The notes under the pieces are model-generated. The model did no database searches. It had not been told where the DNA came from and saw only the letters and a program-made list of their open reading frames with translations. This document shows positions 1-7,854 of a stretch of DNA of 64,000 nt, piece by piece (the stretch's first letter is position 1; each line of letters begins with the position of its first letter). The translations under genes were made by a program, and so were the position numbers. The stretch is taken from assembly GCF_004843725.1 (NCBI RefSeq), contig NZ_CP039451.1:928501-992500 (forward strand), written 5' to 3'. The DNA is from Psychroserpens sp. NJDZ02. Lineage in GTDB: Bacteria > Bacteroidota > Bacteroidia > Flavobacteriales > Flavobacteriaceae.

Positions 1-104
1 AGATTGTCTTCTCCCACATAGATAAACCATAACACTAATGGAAAAGTAAGTAACCTATAAAAGCTCAAAAAATTCGGAACATTATATATATTTTCTTTTT
101 TCAT
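1..104 (-). CDS. CDP-alcohol phosphatidyltransferase family protein (N-terminal part only)
   Basis: The gene runs off the left edge; only the first 34 codons are visible, reading from an ATG at 104. The visible peptide starts MKKENIYNVPNFLSFYRLL and continues into a hydrophobic stretch. NVPNFLSFYRLL followed by a membrane segment is the usual N-terminus of CDP-alcohol phosphatidyltransferases (PgsA-like: N-I/V-P-N-x-L-T/S-x-x-R). The catalytic DGxxAR...GxxxD motif lies outside the window. The start is 3 nt beyond the stop of the CarS-like gene, so the two are almost certainly co-transcribed. Family members join an alcohol head group to a CDP-activated lipid, which is the step after a CarS-type reaction. 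The head group cannot be told from here. Confidence 0.7.
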   Translation of the reverse strand, partial: MKKENIYNVPNFLSFYRLLTFPLVLWFIYVGEDN

Positions 105-107
105 AAT

Positions 108-623
108 TTAAAAAGATTGTTTTAATTTTAATTTCAATAGTAAAAAACTAGCGGATATATGAGTTAAACTACTAACTAGAAATAGGAGTATCCCATATTT
201 ATAATCTATATATCCAAGTAAAAAATAGAAGAGCGATACTCCAAAAGCAGAATCTGTTTTATCTATCAATGCAAACCACACTTGGTTTTTGCTAGAATGC
301 TGACCAGATTTAATCCCTAACTTTCGTTTCATATAAGAGTTGGGTAATTCAAACAGCATATAAGCGAACCCCAACATAAAACCTAAAACAAAAGCATTTT
401 GTACATTATAACTAGACACGACGTCTAGTATTTGTAATCCTACTGCATTTACTAATGGTACAAACACAAATCCTCGCCATGTCTTATTACTTCCAAATGC
501 GTTATCAAGAATAGGTTGTTTTAACCATTCAAAATACGCTCTTTTTACAACTAACATATGTAATATATTAGACACTATTAAAGGCGCTAAGACAACGGTT
601 ATATGCTCTAAAAAACTACTCAT
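108..623 (-). CDS. CarS-like CDP-archaeol synthase family membrane protein (DUF46 type)
   Basis: The product is 171 residues with about five hydrophobic segments. Motifs resembling the CarS family of CTP:lipid cytidylyltransferases are visible: DNAFGSNKTWRGF near residue 40, ELPNSYMKRKLGIKSGQ near 93, and IDKTDSAFG near 120. Archaeal CarS makes CDP-archaeol from an unsaturated di-ether phosphate and has about the same length. The start codon overlaps the end of the HMG-CoA reductase gene by 8 nt and the stop is 3 nt before a CDP-alcohol phosphatidyltransferase gene, so this is a tight operon. Family assignment rests on motifs read by eye. The true substrate in this bacterium (phosphatidic acid, an ether lipid or a polyprenyl glycerol phosphate) is unknown. 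Confidence 0.65.
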   Translation of the reverse strand: MSSFLEHITVVLAPLIVSNILHMLVVKRAYFEWLKQPILDNAFGSNKTWRGFVFVPLVNAVGLQILDVVSSYNVQNAFVLGFMLGFAYMLFELPNSYMKRKLGIKSGQHSSKNQVWFALIDKTDSAFGVSLFYFLLGYIDYKYGILLFLVSSLTHISASFLLLKLKLKQSF

Positions 624-2925
624 CTTCTGCTAGATAATTTAACATTGCTAATGCTGTATTTAAAACTCTTTTAGAGAAGTCATACGTGACTAATAATCCT
701 GCCACTTCATAAAACGAAAGCCTAGTGATAATATAAACTTTAAGCGAATAGCTATACCCCTTTAACCAGTCCTTCCAAGACTCAGAGCTGTATATATTAT
801 AGTGTGCTTTTAAATAAAAAAAGAACGTTTCTTTTGTAAAATGTAATGGTAAAACAAAACTCAAAAACTCCACTATATCTCGATGTGGAAAATCGACCAT
901 AGCTAATTCCCAATCATAAATAATAGGCAAACCTGCTTTTGTTATTGCTATATTCCGAGGATTAAAATCATTATGAATAACCGTTTGCTTCAATACTATC
1001 GTCTCTGATTCGGTTTGCAAACCTTCTATTTGATGGTATAAATCATTTAGTACAGCTGCATTTTTTTGATCTGTACATTCTCTAATTAAAATAGCCATGA
1101 TTTTTTTATAAAACGGCTTTGATTTCCATGGTTCAAATTGTCTCACATGTTTAAAATCTGAGACCTTTGCTTTTTTATGAAACCTAGATATTGATTTTAT
1201 AACGTTAAGTATATCTTCTTGACTCCATAACTCTGGATTATTTTCAGAATTCATTATCCGCATAGAGTCAGCCTCTAAATACTCTTGAATAATCATATAA
1301 ACTTCTCGCTTAGAGTTGACATACTTCCCATAATAATTAGGGCTATTTTCAAACCCGTTCTGATACAAATAGTCGTATAATTCGATTTCTTTTAAATGGC
1401 ATCTATGATATTCCAAATTAGCTTTTGCTCCATTTAACACATCTGCTAAATTTGGATCAATGGACGCTGCAATGATGTGTAACCCTTTTATAACGTCGTC
1501 ATCTAATGGCTTGGACTTAACAAGTACCTTTTTACTATCTAGAATGTTATTAGCATTGGTATAATTAACTTGAAAAGGTATAAAACCCGTTATCTTTTTA
1601 TTGACTTTAGAAGCGATATTAGTAAGTATCCCATTTTCTAACAACACATCGTTATTAGGTTTGACAGTAACAATTTTCTTGTCTTTAAAATAGTTACTAA
1701 GATTAGATTGAATAAAATCCGGAGTAATCTCTGACTTTAAAAACCATTTGACAGGTTTATTTCGTCCTAGTTTTTCATGAGCTTTAGCAAACTCTCCACT
1801 AACAATCGCTGCATAGGTCGATATTTCTAGGCCTAAAGCAAAACCAGCTATAAGCTTTGCGAAACGATTGACTTTACCGCTACCCTCACACTTCATGATT
1901 TTTAGTGCTTGAGATTGTTTTGGTAAAGCTGTCCCACCCCCTACACTACCTATTACTAAATTTGGTAATGTTAGTCTAATATATAAACTCTCCTTTCTTT
2001 TTTCTAAATGCAAAAAACCGGTACTGGATTCGTGAATAGAAGCTAAATCTTGACCTGTTGCAACAAAAATAGCAGCAATAGCATTAGCTACATTAATATT
2101 ATAACCAACCATCCCATTTTTTAAGGCTTGGGTTTTTGAAGGATTAAAACATTTTAAAAGCTTATCAGTCGTTGTTCTTAAAGTCTCTTTTATGACCTGT
2201 TCAGGAATACTACATTCTGCCACAACATTAATACCTCGACCAGCATCTATATTAGTCTGCGATACTTTTTTATCACTAGCACCATTACCTTCAATAACAA
2301 AATCTACAGGAACAATAGTAGTGGCCTTTTTAAATTGGTCAACAATAAATAACATGGCATGCCAAGTGCAGGTCGTCGTCATATTTTGTCCAGAAGCATC
2401 ACCTGTACGGTATACAAATTTTAAATGCACCACTTCGTCCAGTCTAGTAATACTAATTTCTTCTAGTTTAGCATGATTAGAATAGCACTCTGCGACTTTT
2501 TTTATTTTGTTAAAATTACCCTTAATAAAATGCTCAAAACGTATCGCTTCTGCGTCAATATTAAAAATAAACATCGGAGACCGCGTCATTTTTTGCCATA
2601 GTACTTCGGCAGAAAACCCGCCACTTTTACTAATAACTTTTGCGCCACGATTCATACTTGCTACTAAAGCCCCTTCTAACGTCCCTGCTGCACAATAGGT
2701 TAATTCGTGTTGATCTGAATCATTAAAAAGTAAAGGTCCTACGATGCCCAAAGGGATTTCGGTACTTCCTATATAGGATTCTATATTGTTTTTAATATCG
2801 TCAAGATCTAATCTAGCATCCGCAATTAGGTTGGTAGGAACATTATTAGATTCAAGAAAATCTAAACGCATAGCAGTTGCTGTCCTTGTTACAAGACCTC
2901 TCCCTGGAATAATTGGTGTCTTCAT
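616..2925 (-). CDS. HMG-CoA reductase (class I type) fused to an APH/choline-kinase-like domain
   Basis: The N-terminal half is an HMG-CoA reductase, the NADPH-dependent step to mevalonate. Motifs are in family order: VVAECSIP with the catalytic Glu, SDKKVSQ with the Lys, TGQDLASIHESS with the Asp, and EFAKAHEKLGRNK with the His. The usual NADPH motif DAMGMNM reads DASGQNM. The C-terminal part (about residues 470-769) is a small-molecule kinase fold with VIHNDFNPRN (HxDxxxxN) and IYDWELA. I place the start at the ATG at 2925 (MKTPIIPGRG, 769 aa). An upstream in-frame ATG at 2997 would add 24 poorly conserved-looking residues and would contain a TAnnTTTG -7 element. The stop overlaps the CarS-like start by 8 nt. 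An HMGR-kinase fusion is unusual. The kinase may act on an isoprenoid alcohol or amino-alcohol, but this is inference. Confidence 0.85.
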   Translation of the reverse strand: MKTPIIPGRGLVTRTATAMRLDFLESNNVPTNLIADARLDLDDIKNNIESYIGSTEIPLGIVGPLLFNDSDQHELTYCAAGTLEGALVASMNRGAKVISKSGGFSAEVLWQKMTRSPMFIFNIDAEAIRFEHFIKGNFNKIKKVAECYSNHAKLEEISITRLDEVVHLKFVYRTGDASGQNMTTTCTWHAMLFIVDQFKKATTIVPVDFVIEGNGASDKKVSQTNIDAGRGINVVAECSIPEQVIKETLRTTTDKLLKCFNPSKTQALKNGMVGYNINVANAIAAIFVATGQDLASIHESSTGFLHLEKRKESLYIRLTLPNLVIGSVGGGTALPKQSQALKIMKCEGSGKVNRFAKLIAGFALGLEISTYAAIVSGEFAKAHEKLGRNKPVKWFLKSEITPDFIQSNLSNYFKDKKIVTVKPNNDVLLENGILTNIASKVNKKITGFIPFQVNYTNANNILDSKKVLVKSKPLDDDVIKGLHIIAASIDPNLADVLNGAKANLEYHRCHLKEIELYDYLYQNGFENSPNYYGKYVNSKREVYMIIQEYLEADSMRIMNSENNPELWSQEDILNVIKSISRFHKKAKVSDFKHVRQFEPWKSKPFYKKIMAILIRECTDQKNAAVLNDLYHQIEGLQTESETIVLKQTVIHNDFNPRNIAITKAGLPIIYDWELAMVDFPHRDIVEFLSFVLPLHFTKETFFFYLKAHYNIYSSESWKDWLKGYSYSLKVYIITRLSFYEVAGLLVTYDFSKRVLNTALAMLNYLAEDE

Positions 2926-2948
2926 GACTATTATTTTTAAATTTGATT

Positions 2949-2956
2949 CAAAACTA
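2949..2956 (-). promoter_or_regulatory. Candidate -7 element (TAGTTTTG) of the HMGR/CarS operon
   Basis: On the minus strand TAGTTTTG matches the Bacteroidota -7 consensus TAnnTTTG, 24 nt before the ATG at 2925. A TTG lies about 26 nt further upstream, slightly beyond the usual spacing. Its place inside the longer ORF argues for the start at 2925. Confidence 0.4.
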
Positions 2957-3041
2957 TTGTTATAATCACATTTTAAACATCGCAAATCACATAGCATAAA
3001 ACTATTTTTTGTGTTTATCGCAAATTTTAGTACTTTACAAT

Positions 3042-4010
3042 ATGTTTCAAACTACTTTTTTAGACTATTTAAAAACTGAATTACCCGCCAATACCTCAAC
3101 TATTGAAGCAGTAGCCACCGCTTTAGATATTAGTTATGATGCTGCGCATAGGCGTGTTAGTTTAAAAAGTAAATTATCCTTAGATGAAAGCATTGCGTTG
3201 GCTAAATATTACAATTTGTCTTTAGACCGCTTATTTGAAACAACTTCGACCGAATTTGTGACCATTGAAAAGACAAAACATATTGAAAGTGAAGCCGAAT
3301 TGCAACAGTACTTTGAAGATTCGTACCAGTCACTTTTGCCTTTGTTACAACAAAAGGACAGTACTCTCTTATATTCGGCAAAAGACATCCCCTTATTTTA
3401 CAACTTAAATGGTGATGCTTTAAGTCAGTTTAAATACTATGTTTGGCTAAAATTATTAGACCCACAATTGGCAAATAAAAGTTTTGATAATTTTGCACCT
3501 AGTCCTTCTTTAATTATCGCAGGAAAACAATTAGGGAGTTTGTACAGCAATCTTAACACACAAGAGATTTGGGATATAACAACGGTAAATAGTACGCTAA
3601 AACAAATTCATTTTTATTTTCAGGCTGGCCAAGTAAAATCTAGCACCGCTTTGCAGTTATGTGATTTATTACAACAATTAATCATCTCTATTTTTAATAA
3701 GTTGATGGCAGAAGACCATCCCTTTTTATTATATTATAATGAATTGCATTTAATGAATAATAATGTTTTGGTTAGCACGCCCAATAACCAATTATTGTAT
3801 GTGCCGTTTACTTTGTTGTCCTATTATAAGACAGAAGATAAACATACTTGTAAGGAAGCTGAGCGTTTTTTGACCAAACAGTTACAAAACTCTAAATTAT
3901 TAAATACTGCTGGAGAGAAAGAACGCAATAGATTTTTTAATAAATTACATGCTAAGATTAATGCTTTAAAACAATTAATTGAAGCGACAGAGTTGTTAGA
4001 TTTTGAGTAA
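3042..4010 (+). CDS. Helix-turn-helix transcriptional regulator (BetR-like N-terminus)
   Basis: Length is 322 residues from the ATG at 3042 (MFQTTFLDYL); an ATG at 3009 would put 11 extra residues across the intergenic region. The first 60 residues (TIEAVATALDISYDAAHRRVSLKSKLSLDESIALAKYYNLSLDRLFE) have the spacing of a HTH domain of the kind found at the head of many Bacteroidota regulators. The remaining 260 residues are helical, without a recognised ligand-binding signature. It is divergent from the lipid operon and shares a 117-bp intergenic region with it, so it could regulate that operon; nothing more direct supports this. Confidence 0.7.
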   Translation: MFQTTFLDYLKTELPANTSTIEAVATALDISYDAAHRRVSLKSKLSLDESIALAKYYNLSLDRLFETTSTEFVTIEKTKHIESEAELQQYFEDSYQSLLPLLQQKDSTLLYSAKDIPLFYNLNGDALSQFKYYVWLKLLDPQLANKSFDNFAPSPSLIIAGKQLGSLYSNLNTQEIWDITTVNSTLKQIHFYFQAGQVKSSTALQLCDLLQQLIISIFNKLMAEDHPFLLYYNELHLMNNNVLVSTPNNQLLYVPFTLLSYYKTEDKHTCKEAERFLTKQLQNSKLLNTAGEKERNRFFNKLHAKINALKQLIEATELLDFE

Positions 4011-4055
4011 GATGCAAGCGTAAGTGCGTTAAGGATGGAAATGGCATCTTTTTTT
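4009..4055 (+). terminator. Rho-independent-like terminator after the HTH regulator
   Basis: AAGATGC at the stop codon pairs with GCATCTT at 4044-4050, followed by a run of T. The loop is long (about 28 nt), so it may be weak. Confidence 0.5.
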
Positions 4056-4131
4056 ACTTTAGTTTGAGTATTTTTGTGAAGCATGAGCAAACATATCGCA
4101 AACAAGTAAAAAAGATATAATGGACAGCCTG

Positions 4132-4164
4132 ACGTTTTTAAGCCTTTTTCAGGATTAAAAACGT
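4132..4164. repeat. Perfect 10-bp inverted repeat upstream of rpoD
   Basis: ACGTTTTTAA (4132-4141) and TTAAAAACGT (4155-4164) form a hairpin with a 13-nt loop. There is no clear T run on the plus side. It may be a bidirectional terminator or a leader structure for the sigma-factor gene. Confidence 0.45.
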
Positions 4165-4278
4165 AACGCCAAAATTAATAAATAAAAATAATTACACTTT
4201 TTTGTAACAAAACCTAACTTACTCACGTATAATCATTGATAGCAATTTACACACAAGAAAATAATCACACTTTTTTAG

Positions 4279-5142
4279 ATGAGACAACTTAAAATTACCA
4301 AACAGGTTACTAACCGTGAGACCGCATCCTTAGATAAGTATCTACAGGAGATTGGAAAAGTTGACCTAATTACTGCAGATGAAGAGGTAGAATTAGCACA
4401 ACGCATCAAGGCTGGAGATCAAGTAGCACTTGAAAAACTGACTAAAGCTAACTTACGTTTTGTGGTATCTGTAGCCAAACAATACCAAAATCAAGGATTA
4501 ACACTTCCTGATTTAATTAATGAAGGTAACTTAGGATTAATTAAAGCTGGACAGCGTTTTGATGAAACGCGTGGTTTTAAATTTATATCTTATGCGGTAT
4601 GGTGGATTAGACAGTCTATTTTACAAGCATTAGCGGAGCAATCTAGAATTGTACGTTTACCGTTAAATAAGATTGGATCTATTAATAAAATAAACAAAAC
4701 TTTTGCTTTCTTGGAACAAGCGCATGAGCGTCCACCAAGTCCAGAAGAAATTGCTAAGGAATTAGACATGACTATTAACGATGTTAAAGAGTCAATGAAA
4801 AATTCTGGTCGTCACGTCAGTATGGATGCGCCTTTAGTAGAAGGTGAAGATTCTAACTTATATGATGTCTTAAACTCTGGTGAATCACCAAATCCAGATC
4901 GTGATTTATTACACGAATCTTTACGTACAGAAATTGAGCGTGCCTTAGAAACACTAACGCCACGTGAAGCTGATGTTATCAGATTATACTTTGGTTTAGG
5001 TAATCAACACCCAATGACTTTAGAAGAAATTGGTGAAACATTTGACTTAACTAGAGAGCGTGTTAGACAAATTAAAGAAAAAGCTATTCGTAGATTAAAA
5101 CATACGTCTAGAAGTAAAATATTAAAAACATACTTAGGATAA
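4279..5142 (+). CDS. rpoD: RNA polymerase primary sigma factor RpoD (short Bacteroidota form)
   Basis: Length is 287 residues, the usual size of the Bacteroidota primary sigma factor, which lacks the long region 1.1 of proteobacterial sigma-70. Region 1.2 ([16 protein letters not shown]), region 2 ([36 protein letters not shown]), region 3 ([14 protein letters not shown]) and region 4 ([31 protein letters not shown]) are all intact. It directs core RNA polymerase to housekeeping promoters, which in this phylum carry TAnnTTTG/TTG elements like those marked elsewhere here. It is a monocistronic gene with two hairpins behind it. Confidence 0.97.
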   Translation: MRQLKITKQVTNRETASLDKYLQEIGKVDLITADEEVELAQRIKAGDQVALEKLTKANLRFVVSVAKQYQNQGLTLPDLINEGNLGLIKAGQRFDETRGFKFISYAVWWIRQSILQALAEQSRIVRLPLNKIGSINKINKTFAFLEQAHERPPSPEEIAKELDMTINDVKESMKNSGRHVSMDAPLVEGEDSNLYDVLNSGESPNPDRDLLHESLRTEIERALETLTPREADVIRLYFGLGNQHPMTLEEIGETFDLTRERVRQIKEKAIRRLKHTSRSKILKTYLG

Positions 5143-5161
5143 AACCTAGGTTACAATAACA

Positions 5162-5189
5162 AACAGTTATTCATAACTGTTCGTTTTTT
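5162..5189 (+). terminator. Terminator of rpoD
   Basis: AACAGTTAT and ATAACTGTT pair around a 2-nt loop and are followed by CGTTTTTTG, a classical stem plus T run 20 nt after the rpoD stop. Confidence 0.75.
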
Positions 5190-5199
5190 GATTGATGAA

Positions 5200-5226
5200 G
5201 AACCCGAAGCTGATTACTTCGGGTTC
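5200..5226. terminator. Second hairpin (GAACCCGAAG / CTTCGGGTTC) after rpoD
   Basis: A perfect 10-bp stem with a 7-nt loop and only a weak T tract follows the first terminator. It may act as backup or on the other strand. Confidence 0.5.
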
Positions 5227-5280
5227 ACTCATTTTAGACATTAAATCTTTATATTATTATTATTTTTCGCATTATTATTT

Positions 5281-5694
5281 ATGGGTATGTTAAAAACAAT
5301 TTGTTATACAAGCGATGCAAATAAAGCATTGCAACTTTTAGAATTTGAAGCTTTATTTAATCAAACACAATTAAAAAACGACAGTCATAATATAACAGGT
5401 TTTTTAGTCAAGAGAGATGATGTGTTTTTTCAGGTATTGGAAGGTAATCCTATTATTATAGATACGGTTTACGAGGATATTAAAAAAGATTATAGACATA
5501 CCAATATTACTGAGTTTTTAAATACCTCTATTCCACGTTTAAGCTTTAAAACATTTGACATCGGCTATTCTGTCATTAAAAATCTTGATACACTTTATAG
5601 TCTACAACAGTTTGTTGCTAATTTAAACCAGCAAAAACATGAAAACAGCCCATTGTTTTTAGAAATAATTGAAGGGCTATTAAGCGACCACTAA
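5281..5694 (+). CDS. BLUF-domain blue-light sensor protein
   Basis: Length is 137 residues, nearly all one BLUF domain, which binds FAD and changes hydrogen bonding on blue light. Visible family features are the N-terminal Tyr in ICYTS, the Asn in LKNDSHNITGFL, the Gln in FFQVLEG and DYRHTN. These give the Tyr-Asn-Gln set needed for the photocycle. The usual Trp/Met pair on beta-5 is replaced (SFKTFDIGY), which occurs in some members and affects signalling rather than flavin binding. There is no fused output domain, so it would act through a partner. It stands 42 nt before rpe, but rpe appears to have its own -7 element. Confidence 0.85.
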   Translation: MGMLKTICYTSDANKALQLLEFEALFNQTQLKNDSHNITGFLVKRDDVFFQVLEGNPIIIDTVYEDIKKDYRHTNITEFLNTSIPRLSFKTFDIGYSVIKNLDTLYSLQQFVANLNQQKHENSPLFLEIIEGLLSDH

Positions 5695-5704
5695 TAAAAA
5701 ACCT

Positions 5705-5712
5705 TAGCTTTG
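5705..5712 (+). promoter_or_regulatory. Candidate -7 element (TAGCTTTG) of rpe
   Basis: It matches TAnnTTTG 24 nt before the rpe ATG. No well-spaced TTG -33 element was found. Confidence 0.45.
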
Positions 5713-5736
5713 TAAAAACAACACAAAACTAAAAAA

Positions 5737-6399
5737 ATGTCTTCAAAATTAATTGCCCCGTCAATGCTTGCTGCCGATTTTGGTAACCTGCAACGCGATA
5801 CAGAAATGGTAAATAACAGTGATGCCGATTGGTTTCATATTGATGTTATGGATGGTCACTTTGTACCAAATATATCTTATGGTATGCCTGTAATTGCTGC
5901 CATAAAAAAACATGCTAAAAAACCTTTAGATGTTCATTTAATGATTGAAAAACCTGAGCGCTATATTGAGGAGTTTGCAAAGGTTGGTGCAGATATAATT
6001 ACTGTACATCATGAGTCTACAGTCCATTTACATCGTACTTTAAGACAAATTAAAGATGCAGGCTGTAAAGCAGGTATTGTGCTAAACTTAACCACGCCCG
6101 TATCTGTTCTGGAAGATATTTTACCAGAATGTTATATGGTATTATTAATGTCTATTAACCCTGGATTTGGTGGACAGAAATTTGAAGAGATTACCTACCA
6201 AAAAGTTCGTAAACTGCGTAAAATGATTGATGATCAAGGTTTAGATACGCTTATAGAGATCGATGGTGGTGTTACTGACAAAAACATAAAAAAACTGGTT
6301 GATGCAGGTGCCAATGTTTTTGTTGCTGGAAGTCACGTTTTTAAAAGTGACAATCAGCCAGAAACAATAAAAAATCTAAAAACATTAGCTAACAGTTAA
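5737..6399 (+). CDS. rpe: Ribulose-phosphate 3-epimerase
   Basis: It interconverts ribulose 5-phosphate and xylulose 5-phosphate in the pentose phosphate pathway. Length is 220 residues, normal for this TIM-barrel enzyme. Metal-binding and catalytic signatures are all present: FHIDVMDGHFVPN, LDVHLMIEKPERYI, ITVHHEST, MSINPGFGGQKF, LIEIDGGVTDKN and FVAGSHVFKS. It is followed at once by a strong terminator, so it is transcribed alone or with the BLUF gene. Confidence 0.97.
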   Translation: MSSKLIAPSMLAADFGNLQRDTEMVNNSDADWFHIDVMDGHFVPNISYGMPVIAAIKKHAKKPLDVHLMIEKPERYIEEFAKVGADIITVHHESTVHLHRTLRQIKDAGCKAGIVLNLTTPVSVLEDILPECYMVLLMSINPGFGGQKFEEITYQKVRKLRKMIDDQGLDTLIEIDGGVTDKNIKKLVDAGANVFVAGSHVFKSDNQPETIKNLKTLANS

Positions 6400-6405
6400 T
6401 ATCTA

Positions 6406-6436
6406 AAAAGGCTCCAAATTATTGGAGCCTTTTTTT
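6406..6436 (+). terminator. Terminator of rpe
   Basis: AAGGCTCCAA and TTGGAGCCTT pair around a short loop and run into seven T. On the other strand it can also serve the CBS gene that converges from the right. Confidence 0.85.
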
Positions 6437-6463
6437 AATTACTTAATTACCATATTATTATCT

Positions 6464-6882
6464 CTAAAACTGTTTGATTAAGTAATTAATTAGATCTGTT
6501 GTAGTAACAATACCAACCAAAACATTATTATCTACAACAGGCAATGCATGAAATTCTTTTTTGGCTAGTAATTCTGCCACTTCTTTTATAGTTGTACTAC
6601 TTGATACACTTATTAGGTTTTTTGCCATGACCTGTTCGATGGTAAACATATTATAGACTACACTTTCTACATCTACAGCATAATCCTCTGCAGCATCTGC
6701 AAAACTGATTCTGAGTAAGTCTGTATAGCTTAACATCCCTATTATCTGATCACCACTAACCACAGGAATATGCCTTATGTTATGTGCTTTAAATAATTTT
6801 TCTGCTTGTTCTAAATCGTCTGTTTTATTTAAAGCAATGACATTTTTGGTCATTATTTCTGATACAGGAGTTCTTTTTTCAT
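6464..6882 (-). CDS. Tandem CBS-domain protein; apparent 1-nt frameshift at its N-terminus
   Basis: From the internal ATG at 6853 the product is 129 residues holding two CBS motifs (HNIRHIPVVSGDQIIGMLSYTDLL and FHALPVVDNNVLVGIVTTTDLI), a pair that usually binds an adenine nucleotide. Translation from 6853 cuts off the first strand of the first CBS unit. Codons just before it read KRTPVSEI, the expected CBS start, but have no in-frame start. An ATG at 6882 lies one base out of frame: adding one A to the A6 run at 6874-6879 would give MKKRTPVSEIMTKNV. A -7 element at 6907-6914 suits a start at 6882. Either this is an assembly error, a real frameshift, or translation starts at 6853. Coordinates include the disrupted start. 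Confidence 0.8.
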
Positions 6883-6906
6883 GATAATAGCTTTTTAATT
6901 ATATCT

Positions 6907-6914
6907 CAAAGTTA
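6907..6914 (-). promoter_or_regulatory. Candidate -7 element (TAACTTTG) of the CBS gene
   Basis: On the minus strand TAACTTTG matches TAnnTTTG, 24 nt before the ATG at 6882. The distance to the alternative ATG at 6853 is 53 nt. Confidence 0.4.
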
Positions 6915-6961
6915 GACGTAATTAGGCTAAATAAACATGATATAAGTCAGTAGAAACAGAT

Positions 6962-7843
6962 TTAATACCCTTTAAAATTAAAGTTAAGCATTTGCTTTAC
7001 TTTATTGTAAATTTCCGGAAATTGGGTTTTAAATTCGCTTGGCGTTTCAATAAAGCTCTCGATAAGTACAGCTACAAATTCAAAATCATTTTCAAAAGCA
7101 TACTCTCTAAAATAATCAGAGTTTCTAATCTTGTTTTTACACACCTCATTGGAATTGATATAATCAACTACGGCTTCTAGCCCACTTAAAAATAAATATG
7201 CAGTGACTTCATTTTTATATTCGGCTTTTAAATAACTTAAATGTAAGGCGTGAATAAACTCATGAATACCTAAATTTAAATTATCATCTTCAATTTTATA
7301 TCCTATTAAAAAATCTTCCCATGAAAATATTACAGCTCTAAAACCTGGATTAAAGTGCCCTTTATGATACGTCTTATCAAGATTAGAATAAAAACTAGCT
7401 GGGTATACTAAGATCTTATCAACTAACCTTATTGCATAATCCCGATAACCAAAGGTTAGCATTATTGCTGTTGCAGCAACCAAAACACGATGTTGATCTG
7501 TTATTATGACACCTTCTTTTCCGACAAATTCTGTGATACTCAAAAATTTGTGAACGCGATGTCTAAAATAGCGTCGCTCCTTAATGCCAAGTGTATTATA
7601 GAATTTAAACTGACTTTCAAGAATTCTTTTTTGATTCGATTTTAAATCTCTAACTCGAAAATAAAAATGACGAAATAAAGGCTTACCACCGATATAATCG
7701 ATATAGATGCTTTCTATTAATTTAAAGCACCAAATCAAGCTTATAATAGTAATAAAAATAGCCAATAAAATAATCCCAATATTAGTAACATACTCAATTA
7801 CCACGGGATTTTCTTCTAATTTAGTCTCAACTTCTAACAGCAT
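6962..7843 (-). CDS. M90/MtfA-family zinc-dependent peptidase
   Basis: The start is set at the ATG at 7843 (MLLEVETKLEEN, 293 aa); a longer frame would begin inside glpD. One transmembrane segment lies near residues 20-40 (IGIILLAIFITIISLIW). The zinc signature HEFIHALHL (HExxH) and the upstream SWEDF...GYKIEDDNLNLGIHEF block match the MtfA/M90 family. E. coli MtfA is a soluble aminopeptidase linked to the glucose PTS regulator Mlc; this membrane-anchored version probably has a different setting. The gene begins 11 nt after the glpD stop, so the two form an operon. Confidence 0.8.
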   Translation of the reverse strand: MLLEVETKLEENPVVIEYVTNIGIILLAIFITIISLIWCFKLIESIYIDYIGGKPLFRHFYFRVRDLKSNQKRILESQFKFYNTLGIKERRYFRHRVHKFLSITEFVGKEGVIITDQHRVLVAATAIMLTFGYRDYAIRLVDKILVYPASFYSNLDKTYHKGHFNPGFRAVIFSWEDFLIGYKIEDDNLNLGIHEFIHALHLSYLKAEYKNEVTAYLFLSGLEAVVDYINSNEVCKNKIRNSDYFREYAFENDFEFVAVLIESFIETPSEFKTQFPEIYNKVKQMLNFNFKGY

Positions 7844-7854
7844 ATAGATCAATT

